From positions 1 through 64,000 of the forward strand of contig JACHLF010000006.1 of NCBI GenBank assembly GCA_014204435.1: DNA of 64,000 nucleotides, read 5' to 3'. This DNA is from Mycobacteroides chelonae. Its GTDB lineage: Bacteria; Actinomycetota; Actinomycetes; Mycobacteriales; Mycobacteriaceae. How positions within the stretch are numbered: the stretch's first letter is position 1; each line of letters starts with the position of its first letter. Shown piece after piece: positions 55,140 through 63,987 of this stretch. Under the pieces are notes generated by a model. That model was not told the DNA's origin. It saw only the letters and a program-made list of their open reading frames with translations, and ran no database searches. The position numbers were made by a program, and so were the translations under genes.

Positions 55140-55757
55140 CTAGCCCGCGAACCGTGACAACCGCGCGGACAGATGCGGTTCCAGGCCGCCATCGGCACCC
55201 ACCCGCTCCTCGACATAGGCCAGATCGCCACCATCGACGATGCCGTACAGGCGCTTGGCTCCGCCGATCAGTGCACCGGACTTGCTTCGGGCCAGCGCAT
55301 CGGTCACCAGCTCCCAAGACGAGGCATTGCGCGGATGGCCGTAGAACAGCTCCACGAAGCCCGCGGCATGTGCCAGCACCAGCTCGATTGCCTGGCTCTC
55401 GTCAGGATCATCCGGGTCGGGCGCGAACCGCCAGAACCCGCTTTCGCGCAGCGTCAGACGCTCGAACTGTCCGTCGGCATCCAGTCGCCACGACCTCGAA
55501 TCCCAGGTGAGGTAGTCGCTGCCGTCATGGGCGACGACAATCTGCTGCCCGAAGCGGTAGTCGCCGTCGGCATCTCGACCCTTGCCCTCGCCACGCCACA
55601 CCCCGACCAGAGGCAGCAGCGCGAGCATCCCCTCATTGAGGTCCACGCCCTCCCGCAGGTTCGCGGTATCGGCGGGGATGGGAAGGTCGTGAAAGGTGGG
55701 CAGATTCCGGCCCACCGATGGCCGCGGTTCGGCGGCGTTCGGATCCGATTCCGTCAC
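55140..55757 (-). CDS. Nitrobindin-family heme protein (Rv0813c-like)
   Basis: A 205-aa beta-barrel protein of the nitrobindin/FABP-like family. The signature GVWRGEGKG is at about residue 50, preceded by a flexible acidic N-terminus; [23 protein letters not shown] and [22 protein letters not shown] follow. Nitrobindins hold a solvent-exposed ferric heme ligated by His and react with peroxynitrite or NO. GTG 55757 overlaps the stop of the tiny membrane protein upstream (GTGA), so translation is coupled. Confidence 0.85.
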   Translation of the reverse strand: MTESDPNAAEPRPSVGRNLPTFHDLPIPADTANLREGVDLNEGMLALLPLVGVWRGEGKGRDADGDYRFGQQIVVAHDGSDYLTWDSRSWRLDADGQFERLTLRESGFWRFAPDPDDPDESQAIELVLAHAAGFVELFYGHPRNASSWELVTDALARSKSGALIGGAKRLYGIVDGGDLAYVEERVGADGGLEPHLSARLSRFAG

Positions 55758-55852
55758 GACTCGTCGGTGATCAGCCGGTACAGCGCGTAGAGCGCGAACC
55801 AGGTGATGACGACAACGGCAGCCACCAACGCGATCTCGAAGAAGAGCACCAC
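55754..55852 (-). CDS. 32-aa single-span membrane peptide
   Basis: Reads [20 protein letters not shown] then [12 protein letters not shown] from GTG 55852 (GTG 55849 also possible). Almost the whole chain is one apolar helix with a charged C-terminus. Its stop overlaps the nitrobindin start, an arrangement expected of real coupled genes. Too short for most annotation pipelines. Function unknown; it may anchor or modulate nitrobindin. Confidence 0.65.
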   Translation of the reverse strand: MVLFFEIALVAAVVVITWFALYALYRLITDES

Positions 55853-56453
55853 GAGCAGGGAGCTTACCCGGGATAACGGTGTGACCCACAACTCGCCGGG
55901 CAACGTCCGTTCCAGCTACCGCGATGGAAGGGTGTGACGACCTTGCTGGGATGTTTTTTATGTGCATTTTTGATGCCGGGTGTTGCGTCAGTAGCCCTTA
56001 TCACTGCACATTCAGCGAGTGCGCACCCGAGCATGTCCGGCTGAGTCTTCAGCACTGCTGGTGGTCTCGCATGTCAGAGCAACATGATCGCCGATCTGGG
56101 TGTGTCCTGTACCGGCCGGACTGCTCGGCGCACCCACTGCCGCAGCCGACCCCTCAGTTTCGGGCGACCCGACCGGGCAGATTGACCCCGCGGCACACGG
56201 GCCATGGCCAATGCCGATCCCGAGTCATCCCATAGTGGCTTGCCCGGAGACCAGTTGAAGCACGTCACGGTGAAACCGCATGAGGCCGGACCGCTTGGGC
56301 AGGCATTCGGCACCCGCCCGTCGGCCTGGAGAACCCATCGCTCAGCGGCGCCCGCGGACAAGCCCCGACTCGGCCTGGAGGCCAGGCAGCCGGCCCGGAG
56401 CTCGAGCGCGGCTCCGGATACGGCTAATTGAAGCGATGACGTTCTGACGCGAG
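55853..56453. other. Long intergenic region with a possible secreted-protein relic
   Basis: About 600 nt. From GTG 55934 a forward frame gives [20 protein letters not shown] followed by [16 protein letters not shown] and a TGA at 56042-56044, a convincing signal peptide. The same frame continues with cysteine-bearing sequence (LACQSNMIADLGVSC) to another TGA near 56189, then an open stretch to 56431 (MANADPESSHSGLPGDQ onward). It may be a secreted-protein gene broken by stops. No family recognised. Confidence 0.3.
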
Positions 56454-56454
56454 A

Positions 56455-56492
56455 AAGGCACTCAGGTACGGGATTCGGGCTGAATCCGCACC
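56455..56492 (-). terminator. Hairpin terminator after sseC
   Basis: AAGGCACTCAGGT (56455-56467) pairs perfectly with ACCTGAGTGCCTT (56480-56492), with a short GGATTC/GAATCC pair in the loop. It lies 31 nt past the sseC stop. A T-tract is absent, as usual in mycobacteria. Confidence 0.8.
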
Positions 56493-56523
56493 TGAGTGCC
56501 TTCGGGAGAGAGCGAAAGGCCGC

Positions 56524-56829
56524 TCAGCTCTCAATCTTGATGTCGACCTCGTGGACGCCGACGCCGGTGGGGCTCACCGTCGCGGTGCCGTTCCCGGCTG
56601 ACGACAACGCCCGCAGCGTCCAGTCGCCCGGGGCGGCGAAGAACCGGAAGTCGCCGGTCGCGGACGCCACCACCTCGGCGGTGAACTCGTCCGAGGAATC
56701 CAGCAGGCGCACGAACGCGCCGCCCACCGTCTGACCGTTGCCGTCCACCACACGGCCGGTGATCACGGTTTCCTTCTCCACGTCAACGCCCGCCGGAATG
56801 GCCAGGCCCTGCTTCGGTGCACTGCACAT
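56524..56829 (-). CDS. sseC: DUF1416 protein SseC
   Basis: A 101-aa protein (Rv0814c type): MCSAPKQGLAIPAGVDVEKE, then TVITGRVVDGNGQTVGGAFVRLLDSS, a carboxypeptidase-regulatory-like beta sandwich. The N-terminal Cys2 is conserved in the family. SseC always accompanies the CysA rhodanese and is thought to act in sulfur metabolism, but its reaction is unknown. Only 2 nt separate it from the cysA stop. Confidence 0.92.
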   Translation of the reverse strand: MCSAPKQGLAIPAGVDVEKETVITGRVVDGNGQTVGGAFVRLLDSSDEFTAEVVASATGDFRFFAAPGDWTLRALSSAGNGTATVSPTGVGVHEVDIKIES

Positions 56830-56831
56830 AA

Positions 56832-57665
56832 CTAGCTTCCCAACTCGATCGGGGCTCCCACGAGAGAGCCGTATTCGGTCCAACTGCCGTCGTAGTTCGT
56901 CACGTTCTGGTGTCCCAGGAGCTCTTGCAACACGAACCAGGTGTGCGAGGAACGCTCGCCGATGCGGCAGTACGCGATGGTTTCCTTCTCACCGTCCAGC
57001 CCCGCGTCGGCGTAGAGCTTGGCCAGCTCTTCGTCCGACTTGAAGGTGCCGTCTTCATTGGCCGCCTTGCTCCACGGAACGTTGATGGCGCCGGGGACGT
57101 GCCCGGGGCGCTGGCTCTGTTCCTGCGGTAGGTGCGCGGGAGCCAGGATCTTGCCGGAGAACTCGTCGGGCGAACGCACGTCCACCAGGTTCTTGACGCC
57201 GATGGCGGCAATCACTTCGTCACGGAAAGCGCGGATGGAGTTGTCCGGCGCGGCCGCTTGGTACGAGGTCGCGGGCCGCGAGACGGTGTCGGTGGACAGG
57301 GCGCGGCCGTCCAGCTCCCACTTCTTGCGGCCACCGTCGAGCAGCTTCACATCCTGGTGTCCGTACAGCTTGAAGTACCAGTAGGCGTATGCGGCGAACC
57401 AGTTGTTGTTGCCGCCGTACAGGACCACGGTGTCGTCGTTGCTGATGCCCTTGTCGGACAGCAGCTTCGAGAACTGCTGCTGATCGACGAAGTCGCGCTT
57501 GAGCGCGTCCTGCAGATCGGTCTTCCAATCCAGCCTGACGGCGCCCTCGATGTGGCCGACGTCGTACGCGCTGGTGTCTTCGTCCACCTCCACGAACACC
57601 GTGTTGGGAGCGGAAAGGTTGTCTTGCGCCCATTGGGCGGAGACCAGTACGTCAGAGCGTGCCAT
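56832..57665 (-). CDS. cysA: Thiosulfate sulfurtransferase CysA (rhodanese)
   Basis: A 277-aa two-domain rhodanese. The inactive N-terminal domain (about 1-125) has VLYGGNNNWFAAYAYWYFKL; the active one holds persulfide-forming Cys233 in AYCRIGERSSH. VDVRSPDEFSGK and HVPGAINVPW are rhodanese marks. It moves sulfane sulfur from thiosulfate to thiols or acceptors in the cytoplasm. M. tuberculosis has two copies (cysA2, cysA3); one is seen here. It lies downstream of DUF4395 and the polycysteine leader. Confidence 0.95.
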   Translation of the reverse strand: MARSDVLVSAQWAQDNLSAPNTVFVEVDEDTSAYDVGHIEGAVRLDWKTDLQDALKRDFVDQQQFSKLLSDKGISNDDTVVLYGGNNNWFAAYAYWYFKLYGHQDVKLLDGGRKKWELDGRALSTDTVSRPATSYQAAAPDNSIRAFRDEVIAAIGVKNLVDVRSPDEFSGKILAPAHLPQEQSQRPGHVPGAINVPWSKAANEDGTFKSDEELAKLYADAGLDGEKETIAYCRIGERSSHTWFVLQELLGHQNVTNYDGSWTEYGSLVGAPIELGS

Positions 57666-57705
57666 AAAGGCTTCCTTTCAGGGGTTACTGAGTGGTTTCG
57701 TCGGG

Positions 57706-58179
57706 TTATTGGGCCGACGGTTGTGTACGGCGAAAGCGGGTCACGAGAGGGTACAGCTGGCAGCCCAGGCAGACGCCGAAGGCGGCGTTCAGGAAGGCGG
57801 CACCGAGCGCGAAGGCGGTGGCGATCACGCCTAGCAGGGTGAGACCAGTGGCGAATCCGGCGGTGCCGACTGCGGCGAAGGTGAAGCCTAGTAGTTGAGC
57901 GAACTGCAGCGGCGGTACGGGCTCGAGCTCGGTGGCCGGGCTCAGCCGCGGCTGGATCAGCGTCCGGACGATCGTTCCGTAGGGCGCCCGGTGCGGCCCC
58001 CACAGTGCGCCGATCGCAAAGACCACCGCTTGGAGCCCCAGGATCACCGCCGCCGCGGTCGGCGACACGGCGGACACCGTCAGGGTGACGATGAGAACGG
58101 TGGTGGTGACCCAGGCGGAGAAGCGAGGGCCCCGGACGTCAACCTGACTGATTACAGGCGTTGGGTTGGCAGTGGTCAT
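57706..58179 (-). CDS. DUF4395 membrane protein
   Basis: A 157-aa membrane protein with about four helices (around 22-38, 42-58, 92-108, 112-132). VDVRGPRFSAWVTT and GVCLGCQLYPLVTR near the end are DUF4395 marks; the two Cys in CLGC could be redox-active. Such proteins cluster with rhodanese and thioredoxin genes, suggesting sulfur handling at the membrane. GAGGAG lies 11 nt upstream of the ATG, in the zone the polycysteine leader could control. Confidence 0.88.
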   Translation of the reverse strand: MTTANPTPVISQVDVRGPRFSAWVTTTVLIVTLTVSAVSPTAAAVILGLQAVVFAIGALWGPHRAPYGTIVRTLIQPRLSPATELEPVPPLQFAQLLGFTFAAVGTAGFATGLTLLGVIATAFALGAAFLNAAFGVCLGCQLYPLVTRFRRTQPSAQ

Positions 58180-58260
58180 GGTTCGTTGTGCTCCTCAGGG
58201 TGGCGGAAATGGCTACACCTTTGGCGACCTGAATGCGGATGCACTCGAAGATGGCCGCGA

Positions 58261-58347
58261 TTAGCAGCAACAACAGCAGCAGCCCGCGACGCGGCACAGA
58301 TCGACAGCGCGTCGTTTGGTGAGCATCGGCTCAAGGCGGGCTTGCAC
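58261..58347 (-). CDS. Leaderless polycysteine leader peptide
   Basis: A 28-codon ORF from GTG 58347: MQARLEPMLTKRRAVDLCRV then AGCCCCCC and TAA. The last six codons are all Cys (TGC TGC TGT TGT TGC TGC). An ATG inside (58326) is an alternative start. Short leaderless ORFs ending in runs of Cys codons are known in mycobacteria as cysteine-responsive attenuators upstream of sulfur genes. Here it precedes DUF4395-cysA-sseC by 81 nt. Model: when Cys-tRNA is scarce, the ribosome stalls at the Cys run and the downstream ribosome-binding site or antitermination fold is exposed. Confidence 0.8.
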   Translation of the reverse strand: MQARLEPMLTKRRAVDLCRVAGCCCCCC

Positions 58348-58360
58348 GGCGACGAGTTTA
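58348..58360 (-). promoter_or_regulatory. -10 element of the polycysteine leader
   Basis: On the minus strand TAAACT (58360-58355), seven bases, then GTG 58347. The spacing places the start site on the G of the start codon, so the mRNA is leaderless. It lies between the end of thiX and the leader. Confidence 0.65.
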
Positions 58361-58381
58361 CCGTGTTCTATCTGGATCGGC

Positions 58382-58840
58382 CTAGCCGATCTCCTGCAGC
58401 GCAGTGCGCAGGTCCGCGGCCTTGGGTACTCCGGACGCTCGATAGGCCTGCCGCCCGGTGGCATCGAAGATGAAGGTCGTGGGCAGCGAAAGCACCGAGA
58501 GCGCCCGCGCGGCGTCGGGGTTGGCGTCGATGTCGACTTCGATGTGCGCCACGTCAGGCTGGCCGGCCGACACCTGATCGACGACCCGGCGCACCGACGC
58601 ACATGGACCGCACCACACCGCGCTGAAGTGCACGATCGTCGGTCCGGTCGCCGAGAGTTCAATACCGGGCGGGGCCTGGACCTCGTCCGTGCCACCCGGG
58701 CCTTCGCGCAGCTTGCCGGACCTGCTCCGGATGGCCACCGCGATAAGGCTCGATGCCAGCAGCGCGACCGCGATAGCAATCACCGTGGTCACCAGTGGCG
58801 ACGAACCGCTCACCTGCAGAGCGAACAAACCTGGCGTCAT
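58382..58840 (-). CDS. thiX: Membrane-anchored thioredoxin-like protein ThiX
   Basis: A 152-aa protein with an N-terminal membrane helix (about 17-38) and a thioredoxin domain with active site AVWCGPC (Cys77, Cys80) and the cis-Pro in LSLPTTFIF. Topology suggests the domain is cytoplasmic or envelope-facing; not decided. It matches Rv0816c. ATG overlaps the lmeA stop (ATGA), so the two are coupled. Confidence 0.9.
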   Translation of the reverse strand: MTPGLFALQVSGSSPLVTTVIAIAVALLASSLIAVAIRSRSGKLREGPGGTDEVQAPPGIELSATGPTIVHFSAVWCGPCASVRRVVDQVSAGQPDVAHIEVDIDANPDAARALSVLSLPTTFIFDATGRQAYRASGVPKAADLRTALQEIG

Positions 58841-59640
58841 GACTGCTTGAACTCGTCCAGGGAGATGGTTACTCCCTTGGCGATACCTTCGATGATCACA
58901 TCGGAACCACGTGCGCCGACCGTTGTTGGTTCGATCGCGAAGGGGAGCTTTTGCCGGGGGACCACCTTGCTGAACGCCGAGAACACGCCGGCCTGCTGCT
59001 CCTCGGGCACATCACGGTCGGCCGTTCCTGGGCCCGTTACCACCGATGTGGCGACGAACTGCAGATCTGTTTTCTCCGGCCCACCGACGGACACGTCGAC
59101 GGACACCGTCACCTTGTGTTGGAACTCACCGGTCTTCGGTGTCCCGGTGAACAGCAGGCCCCTTCCCGTCGAGATGCCGGATTCGGTGGTGCCGCCGGTG
59201 GCATCGTTCTGTTCCTGGGTGGGCGGCTCCACAGCGAGGTCGTTGACCCCCATGAATCGACCCAGGTGATTGGAGTCGATGATGATCCGGCTCTCCACCC
59301 GATCCACGCGCAGCGGGGAGTCGGGACGGATCAGCCAAGACGCCTCAGAGATGTCGATGCCGTGCAATGTGCCTTCCAAGCTTGCCTTCCCCGTTTCGGC
59401 ATGGTCGACACCGTGCGCCTTGATCTCCACTTCCGTGTAGCGGTGTGCAAGAGCTTGAGGAATGAAGGGAAACACCAGGATGGCAACCGAGGGATCGGAG
59501 CTCAGGTTCGCCTCGGCGCGCAGCGTCCGGGACAGCCGATATTCGGCGTAGATCGCAAATCCGAAATCGGTGCCGGTGGCCGTGATCGCCAGTGCACACA
59601 CCACCGAGATGGCGGTGATGAGGGGTTTGCGCATCTGCAT
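58837..59640 (-). CDS. lmeA: LmeA-family lipid-binding phospholipase (Rv0817c-like)
   Basis: A 267-aa exported or anchored protein of DUF2993. After MQMRKPLITAISVVCALAIT (membrane helix or signal) comes the two-part DUF2993 fold: LAHRYTEVEIKAHGVDHAET, GIDISEASWLIRP and later VVPRQKLPFAIEPTTVGARG. In M. smegmatis LmeA acts in lipomannan mannose elongation and binds phosphatidylinositides with phospholipase activity. ATG 59640 is chosen; ATG 59634 is also possible, and GTG 59673 would add 11 residues. It is divergent from glnR. Confidence 0.88.
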   Translation of the reverse strand: MQMRKPLITAISVVCALAITATGTDFGFAIYAEYRLSRTLRAEANLSSDPSVAILVFPFIPQALAHRYTEVEIKAHGVDHAETGKASLEGTLHGIDISEASWLIRPDSPLRVDRVESRIIIDSNHLGRFMGVNDLAVEPPTQEQNDATGGTTESGISTGRGLLFTGTPKTGEFQHKVTVSVDVSVGGPEKTDLQFVATSVVTGPGTADRDVPEEQQAGVFSAFSKVVPRQKLPFAIEPTTVGARGSDVIIEGIAKGVTISLDEFKQS

Positions 59641-59801
59641 ATTCTGGCGTATCGCCGCGCGTCCATCGTTCACGACGGGCCTCGCCGCGGCGCACGCAGA
59701 CTGCTCAATCCATGCTCGTGCTCTTGACGTAAGCGGCTCGTCCGCGCGTACCAGCAGGTGGCGCGGTACATTATGGAACACCTGGAGACCGAAGCACCCG
59801 G

Positions 59802-60626
59802 GTGTTGGAGGGCTCGTTGGACCTGTTGCTGCTGACCGCTGACTCAAATCCGGATGCGGTGTTGCCGTCCTTGTCGCTACTGGCCCATACCGTGCGACCG
59901 GTGCCCAGCGAGGTGTCTTCGCTTCTGGAGGCGGGTTCGGCCGATGTCGCCATCGTCGATGCGCGCACCGATTTGGCCTCCGCACGAGGACTATGTCGAC
60001 TGCTGGGCGCGGCCGGATCGTCGGTTCCGGTGGTCGCCGTGGTCAACGAGGGCAGCCTGGTGGCTGTCAACGTCGACTGGGGTTTGGACGACATCCTGCT
60101 GCCGGGAACGGGGCCTGCCGAGGTCGATGCCCGATTGCGTCTGCTGGTCGGACGGCGCGCCGGGGCGGTCAATGTGGAGAACGCCAGCAAGGTTGTGCTC
60201 GGCGAGCTAGTCATCGACGAGGGCACGTACACCGCACGGCTGCGCGGGCGCCCACTGGATCTCACCTACAAAGAGTTCGAGCTGTTGAAGTATCTGGCAC
60301 AGCATGCTGGCCGCGTCTTCACCAGGGCCCAGTTGCTCCAAGAAGTCTGGGGGTACGACTTCTTCGGGGGCACTCGCACCGTGGACGTCCACGTGCGCCG
60401 GCTACGTGCAAAGCTCGGCGGCGAATACGAATCGCTGATCGGGACCGTGCGCAACGTCGGTTACAAGGCGGTGCGCCCACCGCGCACCAAGGGCGACTCC
60501 GGCACACCCGAGAGTTCCGATGTTCAGGAAGCCGAAGTCGATGACGATGTCGATGACGGTGTGGTCGGCGATGACGGCGCCGCCGAGGACTTCGCTGCCG
60601 AGGAAGGGACCCTCAACGCGGGGTGA
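59802..60626 (+). CDS. glnR: Nitrogen regulator GlnR
   Basis: A 274-aa OmpR-type atypical regulator. The receiver-like part (about 5-115) keeps a single Asp in VDARTDL but lacks a full phosphorylation pocket. The winged-helix domain ([20 protein letters not shown] to [10 protein letters not shown]) is almost identical to Rv0818. GlnR is the global nitrogen regulator. An acidic C-terminal tail (about 235-274, [13 protein letters not shown]) is low complexity and longer than in M. tuberculosis. GTG 59802 is the assumed start. Confidence 0.94.
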   Translation: MLEGSLDLLLLTADSNPDAVLPSLSLLAHTVRPVPSEVSSLLEAGSADVAIVDARTDLASARGLCRLLGAAGSSVPVVAVVNEGSLVAVNVDWGLDDILLPGTGPAEVDARLRLLVGRRAGAVNVENASKVVLGELVIDEGTYTARLRGRPLDLTYKEFELLKYLAQHAGRVFTRAQLLQEVWGYDFFGGTRTVDVHVRRLRAKLGGEYESLIGTVRNVGYKAVRPPRTKGDSGTPESSDVQEAEVDDDVDDGVVGDDGAAEDFAAEEGTLNAG

Positions 60627-60648
60627 ATACCCCGACTAGCGTGGCGGT

Positions 60649-61539
60649 ATGACCGAATGGGTCCCGCTTCTGGACGAGCAGCGCCAGCTACAGATCCGTG
60701 AGTTGATTGTCGAGGCCTCCCGTGTCGACGGCCATGCCCCGGTAGGGGAGCAGGTGTTGCGCGGGCTGCGGGGAACCGCGGCCAAGCACCTGATCGTCGA
60801 AGACAGGGACGATGTAGTGGCGTATCTCAATGTGGTACTGCCCGACGAGGCCGCTCCCCAGAGCGCCACGGCCATGGCCGAATTGGTGGTGGCACCGGCG
60901 GCCCGTCGCCGCGGAATCGGCTCGGAGTTGATTCGGCAGGCCCTCGCGAAAGGGGGGGAGGGCACCCGGATCTGGGCGCACGGTGATCTGCCAGCAGCCA
61001 GAGCATTGACCGCCACATTGGGGCTGGTGGCCCTACGGCGACTGCACCAGATGCGGCGGTCCTTGGAAGGGCTGCCTGCGATCTGCGCTGACTCCAGCGT
61101 CGTGATCCGCCAGTACGCCGGACCGCACGATGATGTGGAGCTGCTGCGTGTTAACAACGCCGCGTTCGCATGGCACCCGGAACAAGGGGGTTGGTCGCTC
61201 GATGACTGGGCGGATCGGTGCGCCGAACCCTGGTTCGATCCCGGTGGGCTGTTCCTGGCACATGATGCGCAGACCGGTGACTTGCTCGGATTCCACTGGA
61301 CCAAAAAGCATGTGGACACGCCGGGGGTGGGTGAGGTGTACGTCGTCGGGGTTGACCCCGCCGTGCAGGGGCGTGGACTGGGCCGTCTGCTGACCTTGGT
61401 GGGGCTGCATCATCTGGCAGAGGTGGGCTTGCACACCGTTTTGCTGTACGTCGAATCAGACAATACGGCGGCTCTGCGGACCTATGAGCGGCTCGGATTC
61501 GACGTGGCTCACACCGACGCCGCCTACGGTCGCGGCTGA
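60649..61539 (+). CDS. mshD: Mycothiol synthase MshD
   Basis: A 296-aa protein of two GNAT domains that acetylates Cys-GlcN-Ins in the last step of mycothiol synthesis. Domain 1 has the weak motif VAPAARRRGIGSELIRQA; domain 2 (about 150-296) has VDPAVQGRGLGRLLTLVGLHHL with the acetyl-CoA loop, and AFAWHPEQGGWSLDDW typical of MshD. It lies behind glnR with a 22-nt gap and is probably co-transcribed. Confidence 0.95.
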   Translation: MTEWVPLLDEQRQLQIRELIVEASRVDGHAPVGEQVLRGLRGTAAKHLIVEDRDDVVAYLNVVLPDEAAPQSATAMAELVVAPAARRRGIGSELIRQALAKGGEGTRIWAHGDLPAARALTATLGLVALRRLHQMRRSLEGLPAICADSSVVIRQYAGPHDDVELLRVNNAAFAWHPEQGGWSLDDWADRCAEPWFDPGGLFLAHDAQTGDLLGFHWTKKHVDTPGVGEVYVVGVDPAVQGRGLGRLLTLVGLHHLAEVGLHTVLLYVESDNTAALRTYERLGFDVAHTDAAYGRG

Positions 61540-61584
61540 CTCGGTCCACTACCTGCGATAGCGACTGGACTCTTAGGCCTGTGA

Positions 61585-61602
61585 GTTCACGTACCGTTCA
61601 TC
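61585..61602 (+). promoter_or_regulatory. Direct repeat, candidate Pho box of pstS
   Basis: GTTCACG, four bases, GTTCATC (11-nt period) lies about 100 nt before pstS. RegX3 binds repeats of this shape (GTTCA-type heptamers with 4-nt spacer) before pho genes of mycobacteria, so control by SenX3-RegX3 is inferred. Confidence 0.6.
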
Positions 61603-61704
61603 TGCGGGCGGGTGTCCGTCCATCGACTGCCTTTAGTTTCCGGGGTGCGCGTAGAAGATCCGTCCCCTCACCGTCTGTATTACACCTGCGAGAAAGCGAG
61701 AGCC

Positions 61705-62844
61705 GTGAACCTCAAGGCCGTGAACTTTAAGAACGCCGGCACCACGATCTTCGCGGCCGCCGCTGCGGTCGCGCTGTCGGCAAGCCTTGCCGCTTGCGGC
61801 AGTGACAACACCTCGGGGGGCTCCTCCTCCAGGCCCTCCGGCTCCGCGGCCGCGTCGGGCGACTGCGCCGGCACAGCGAAGCTGAGCGCCGAAGGTTCCT
61901 CTGCTCAGAAGAACGCCTTCGACATCTTTGCCAACGAGTACTCGACAGCGTGCCCCGGAAAGTCGGTCAACTACAACCCCACCGGCTCGGGCAAGGGACG
62001 CGACAACTTCATCGCCGGCCAGGTCGATATCGGCGGCTCCGACTCCGCGCTGTCCGAGGAAGAGGCGGTTAAGGCCAAGGAGCGATGCGGCGGCAACGAG
62101 GCGTGGAACCTGCCCGTGGTCTTCGGGCCAATTGCCTTGGCGTACAACGTTCCCGGCGTGGACAAGCTGGTCCTGAACGCGGATGTGACCGCCAAGATCT
62201 TCACCGGTGCCATCGTTGCCTGGAATGACCCCGCCATCGCCGCCCTCAACCCGGGCGCGACGCTGCCGGATACCAAGGTCACCCCGGTGTACCGCAAGGA
62301 CAAGTCCGGCACCAGCGAGAACTTCGGTAAGTACCTCACCACCGCAGCCCCCGAGAGCTGGACCAAGGGCAGCAGCGGCACCTGGGAGGGCGGCGTCGGG
62401 GAGAGCGCGGAGAAGTCCTCCGGTGTCGCAGAGAAGGTCAAGGCTCTGCCCGGGGCGATCACCTACGTGGAGAAGGGCTACGCCGACGATCTCAAGATGC
62501 CGTACGCGCAGATCGACAGCGGTGCCGGTGCCGTAGCCCTCACCGCGGAAACCGCCGCAGCCTCCGTGGAGACCGCCACGTTCTCCGGCGAGGGCAACAA
62601 CCTCAAGCTGGATCTGGCCTCGATCTACGGGACCGAGACCGCCGGCGCCTACCCGATCGTGCTGGCCACTTACGAGATCGTCTGCTCCAAGGGATACGCG
62701 GACGCCGACGTCGCCTCTGCGGTGAAGTCGTTCCTGACGGTCGCGGTCAACCAGGGACAGAAGGGTCTGGCCGATGTCGGCTATGCCCCGCTGCCGGTGC
62801 AGTTCAAGGCCCGCCTCGAGACCGCCATCAAGGCGCTCTCCTAG
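61705..62844 (+). CDS. pstS: Phosphate-binding lipoprotein PstS
   Basis: A 379-aa periplasmic phosphate-binding lipoprotein. The signal ends in the lipobox LAAC (mature Cys about 34). A Ser/Gly linker follows, then phosphate-ligand motifs EGSSAQKNAFD, GSGKGRDNF, DIGGSDSAL and YRKDKSGTSENF. It captures phosphate for PstCAB. GTG 61705 is chosen for signal-peptide length; GTG 61720 is possible. The upstream 18-nt repeat suggests RegX3 control. Confidence 0.95.
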   Translation: MNLKAVNFKNAGTTIFAAAAAVALSASLAACGSDNTSGGSSSRPSGSAAASGDCAGTAKLSAEGSSAQKNAFDIFANEYSTACPGKSVNYNPTGSGKGRDNFIAGQVDIGGSDSALSEEEAVKAKERCGGNEAWNLPVVFGPIALAYNVPGVDKLVLNADVTAKIFTGAIVAWNDPAIAALNPGATLPDTKVTPVYRKDKSGTSENFGKYLTTAAPESWTKGSSGTWEGGVGESAEKSSGVAEKVKALPGAITYVEKGYADDLKMPYAQIDSGAGAVALTAETAAASVETATFSGEGNNLKLDLASIYGTETAGAYPIVLATYEIVCSKGYADADVASAVKSFLTVAVNQGQKGLADVGYAPLPVQFKARLETAIKALS

Positions 62845-62922
62845 TAGTGGTTTCGTCTCCACCCGGGGAGCTTGGGCGACTCGGGTGGAGACGTACCATC
62901 AACGGCATAGACAGCGAGTTCA

Positions 62923-63987
62923 ATGAGCAGCCAGACCAGCGGGATCGAGCCCGTGAGGGTAGCCCGTCCGGCGGATCTTGATGGATTGGTCTTCAAGGAG
63001 AAGCCACAACCTATGAGCGATGAGGGCGACCATAAGCCACCCGTGAAAACCTCGAAGACGGTTTCCCGCCCCGGTGACCGCGTCTTCTCGGGCCTTGCGG
63101 CCGGCTCCGGGATCTTCGTGGTCGGGCTCATCGGGCTGGTGGCGGTGTTCCTTATCCTGCGTGCCGTCCCCGCGCTCAGCAACGACGAGGAGAACTTCTT
63201 CCTCTACAACGGTCCTTGGCGCACCGATGACACCGCGCACATGCACTTCGGTGTGCTCGACTTGTTCTCGGTCACCGTCTTCGTCTCGATTTTCGCGCTG
63301 CTGCTCGCCATGCCCGTGGCACTCGGGATCGCGATCTACCTGACCGAATATGCACCCGCACGGGTCCGTGGTCCCTTGGCGTACGTTATCGACCTCCTCG
63401 CGGCGGTGCCCTCGATTGTCTACGGTCTTTGGGGCATCTACGTGCTGGCGCCGGCGATCGCACCGATCGCCGGCTGGCTCAACAGAAACCTCGGGTTTAT
63501 CCCGCTGTTTGCCGACAGTCCGGTGAATATCGCCGGCGGTGGAAACCTGTTCACCGGTGGCATCGTGCTGGCGGTGATGATCTTGCCGATCATCGCGGCC
63601 GTCACGCGCGAGGTGTTCATCCAAACTCCGAAAGGGCAGATCGAAGCCGCACTGGCCTTGGGCGCCACCAAGTGGGAAGTGGTGCGCACCACGATTATTC
63701 CATTCGGAACTTCCGGATACGTCAGTGGCGCCATGCTGGGGCTCGGTCGTGCGCTGGGTGAGACCATCGCGTTGATGCTCATCCTCTCGGGTACCTCGGT
63801 AGCCTTCGGCTGGTCTCTGTTCGACAGCGGAAGCACCTTCGCCACCCATATCGCCTCCAACGCATCGGAATTCAACAACGAGCTGGAGGCCGGCGCGTAC
63901 ATCGCCGCTGGGCTCGTGTTGTTCGTGTTGACATTCCTGGTGAATTCCGCGGCACGCGCCGCCGTCGGCGGAAAGGGCCGGGCATGA
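62923..63987 (+). CDS. pstC: Phosphate ABC transporter permease PstC
   Basis: A 354-aa permease with about six helices plus an N-terminal cytoplasmic tail of 45-60 residues. LLAMPVALGIAIYLTEYAPA, DLLAAVPSIVYGLWGIYVLAP and the EAA loop KGQIEAALALGATKWEVVRTTIIP are typical. ATG 62923 begins MSSQTSGIEPVRVA; a second ATG 31 codons on (63013) could be a more standard start. Its stop overlaps the pstA start (ATGA). Confidence 0.94.
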   Translation: MSSQTSGIEPVRVARPADLDGLVFKEKPQPMSDEGDHKPPVKTSKTVSRPGDRVFSGLAAGSGIFVVGLIGLVAVFLILRAVPALSNDEENFFLYNGPWRTDDTAHMHFGVLDLFSVTVFVSIFALLLAMPVALGIAIYLTEYAPARVRGPLAYVIDLLAAVPSIVYGLWGIYVLAPAIAPIAGWLNRNLGFIPLFADSPVNIAGGGNLFTGGIVLAVMILPIIAAVTREVFIQTPKGQIEAALALGATKWEVVRTTIIPFGTSGYVSGAMLGLGRALGETIALMLILSGTSVAFGWSLFDSGSTFATHIASNASEFNNELEAGAYIAAGLVLFVLTFLVNSAARAAVGGKGRA

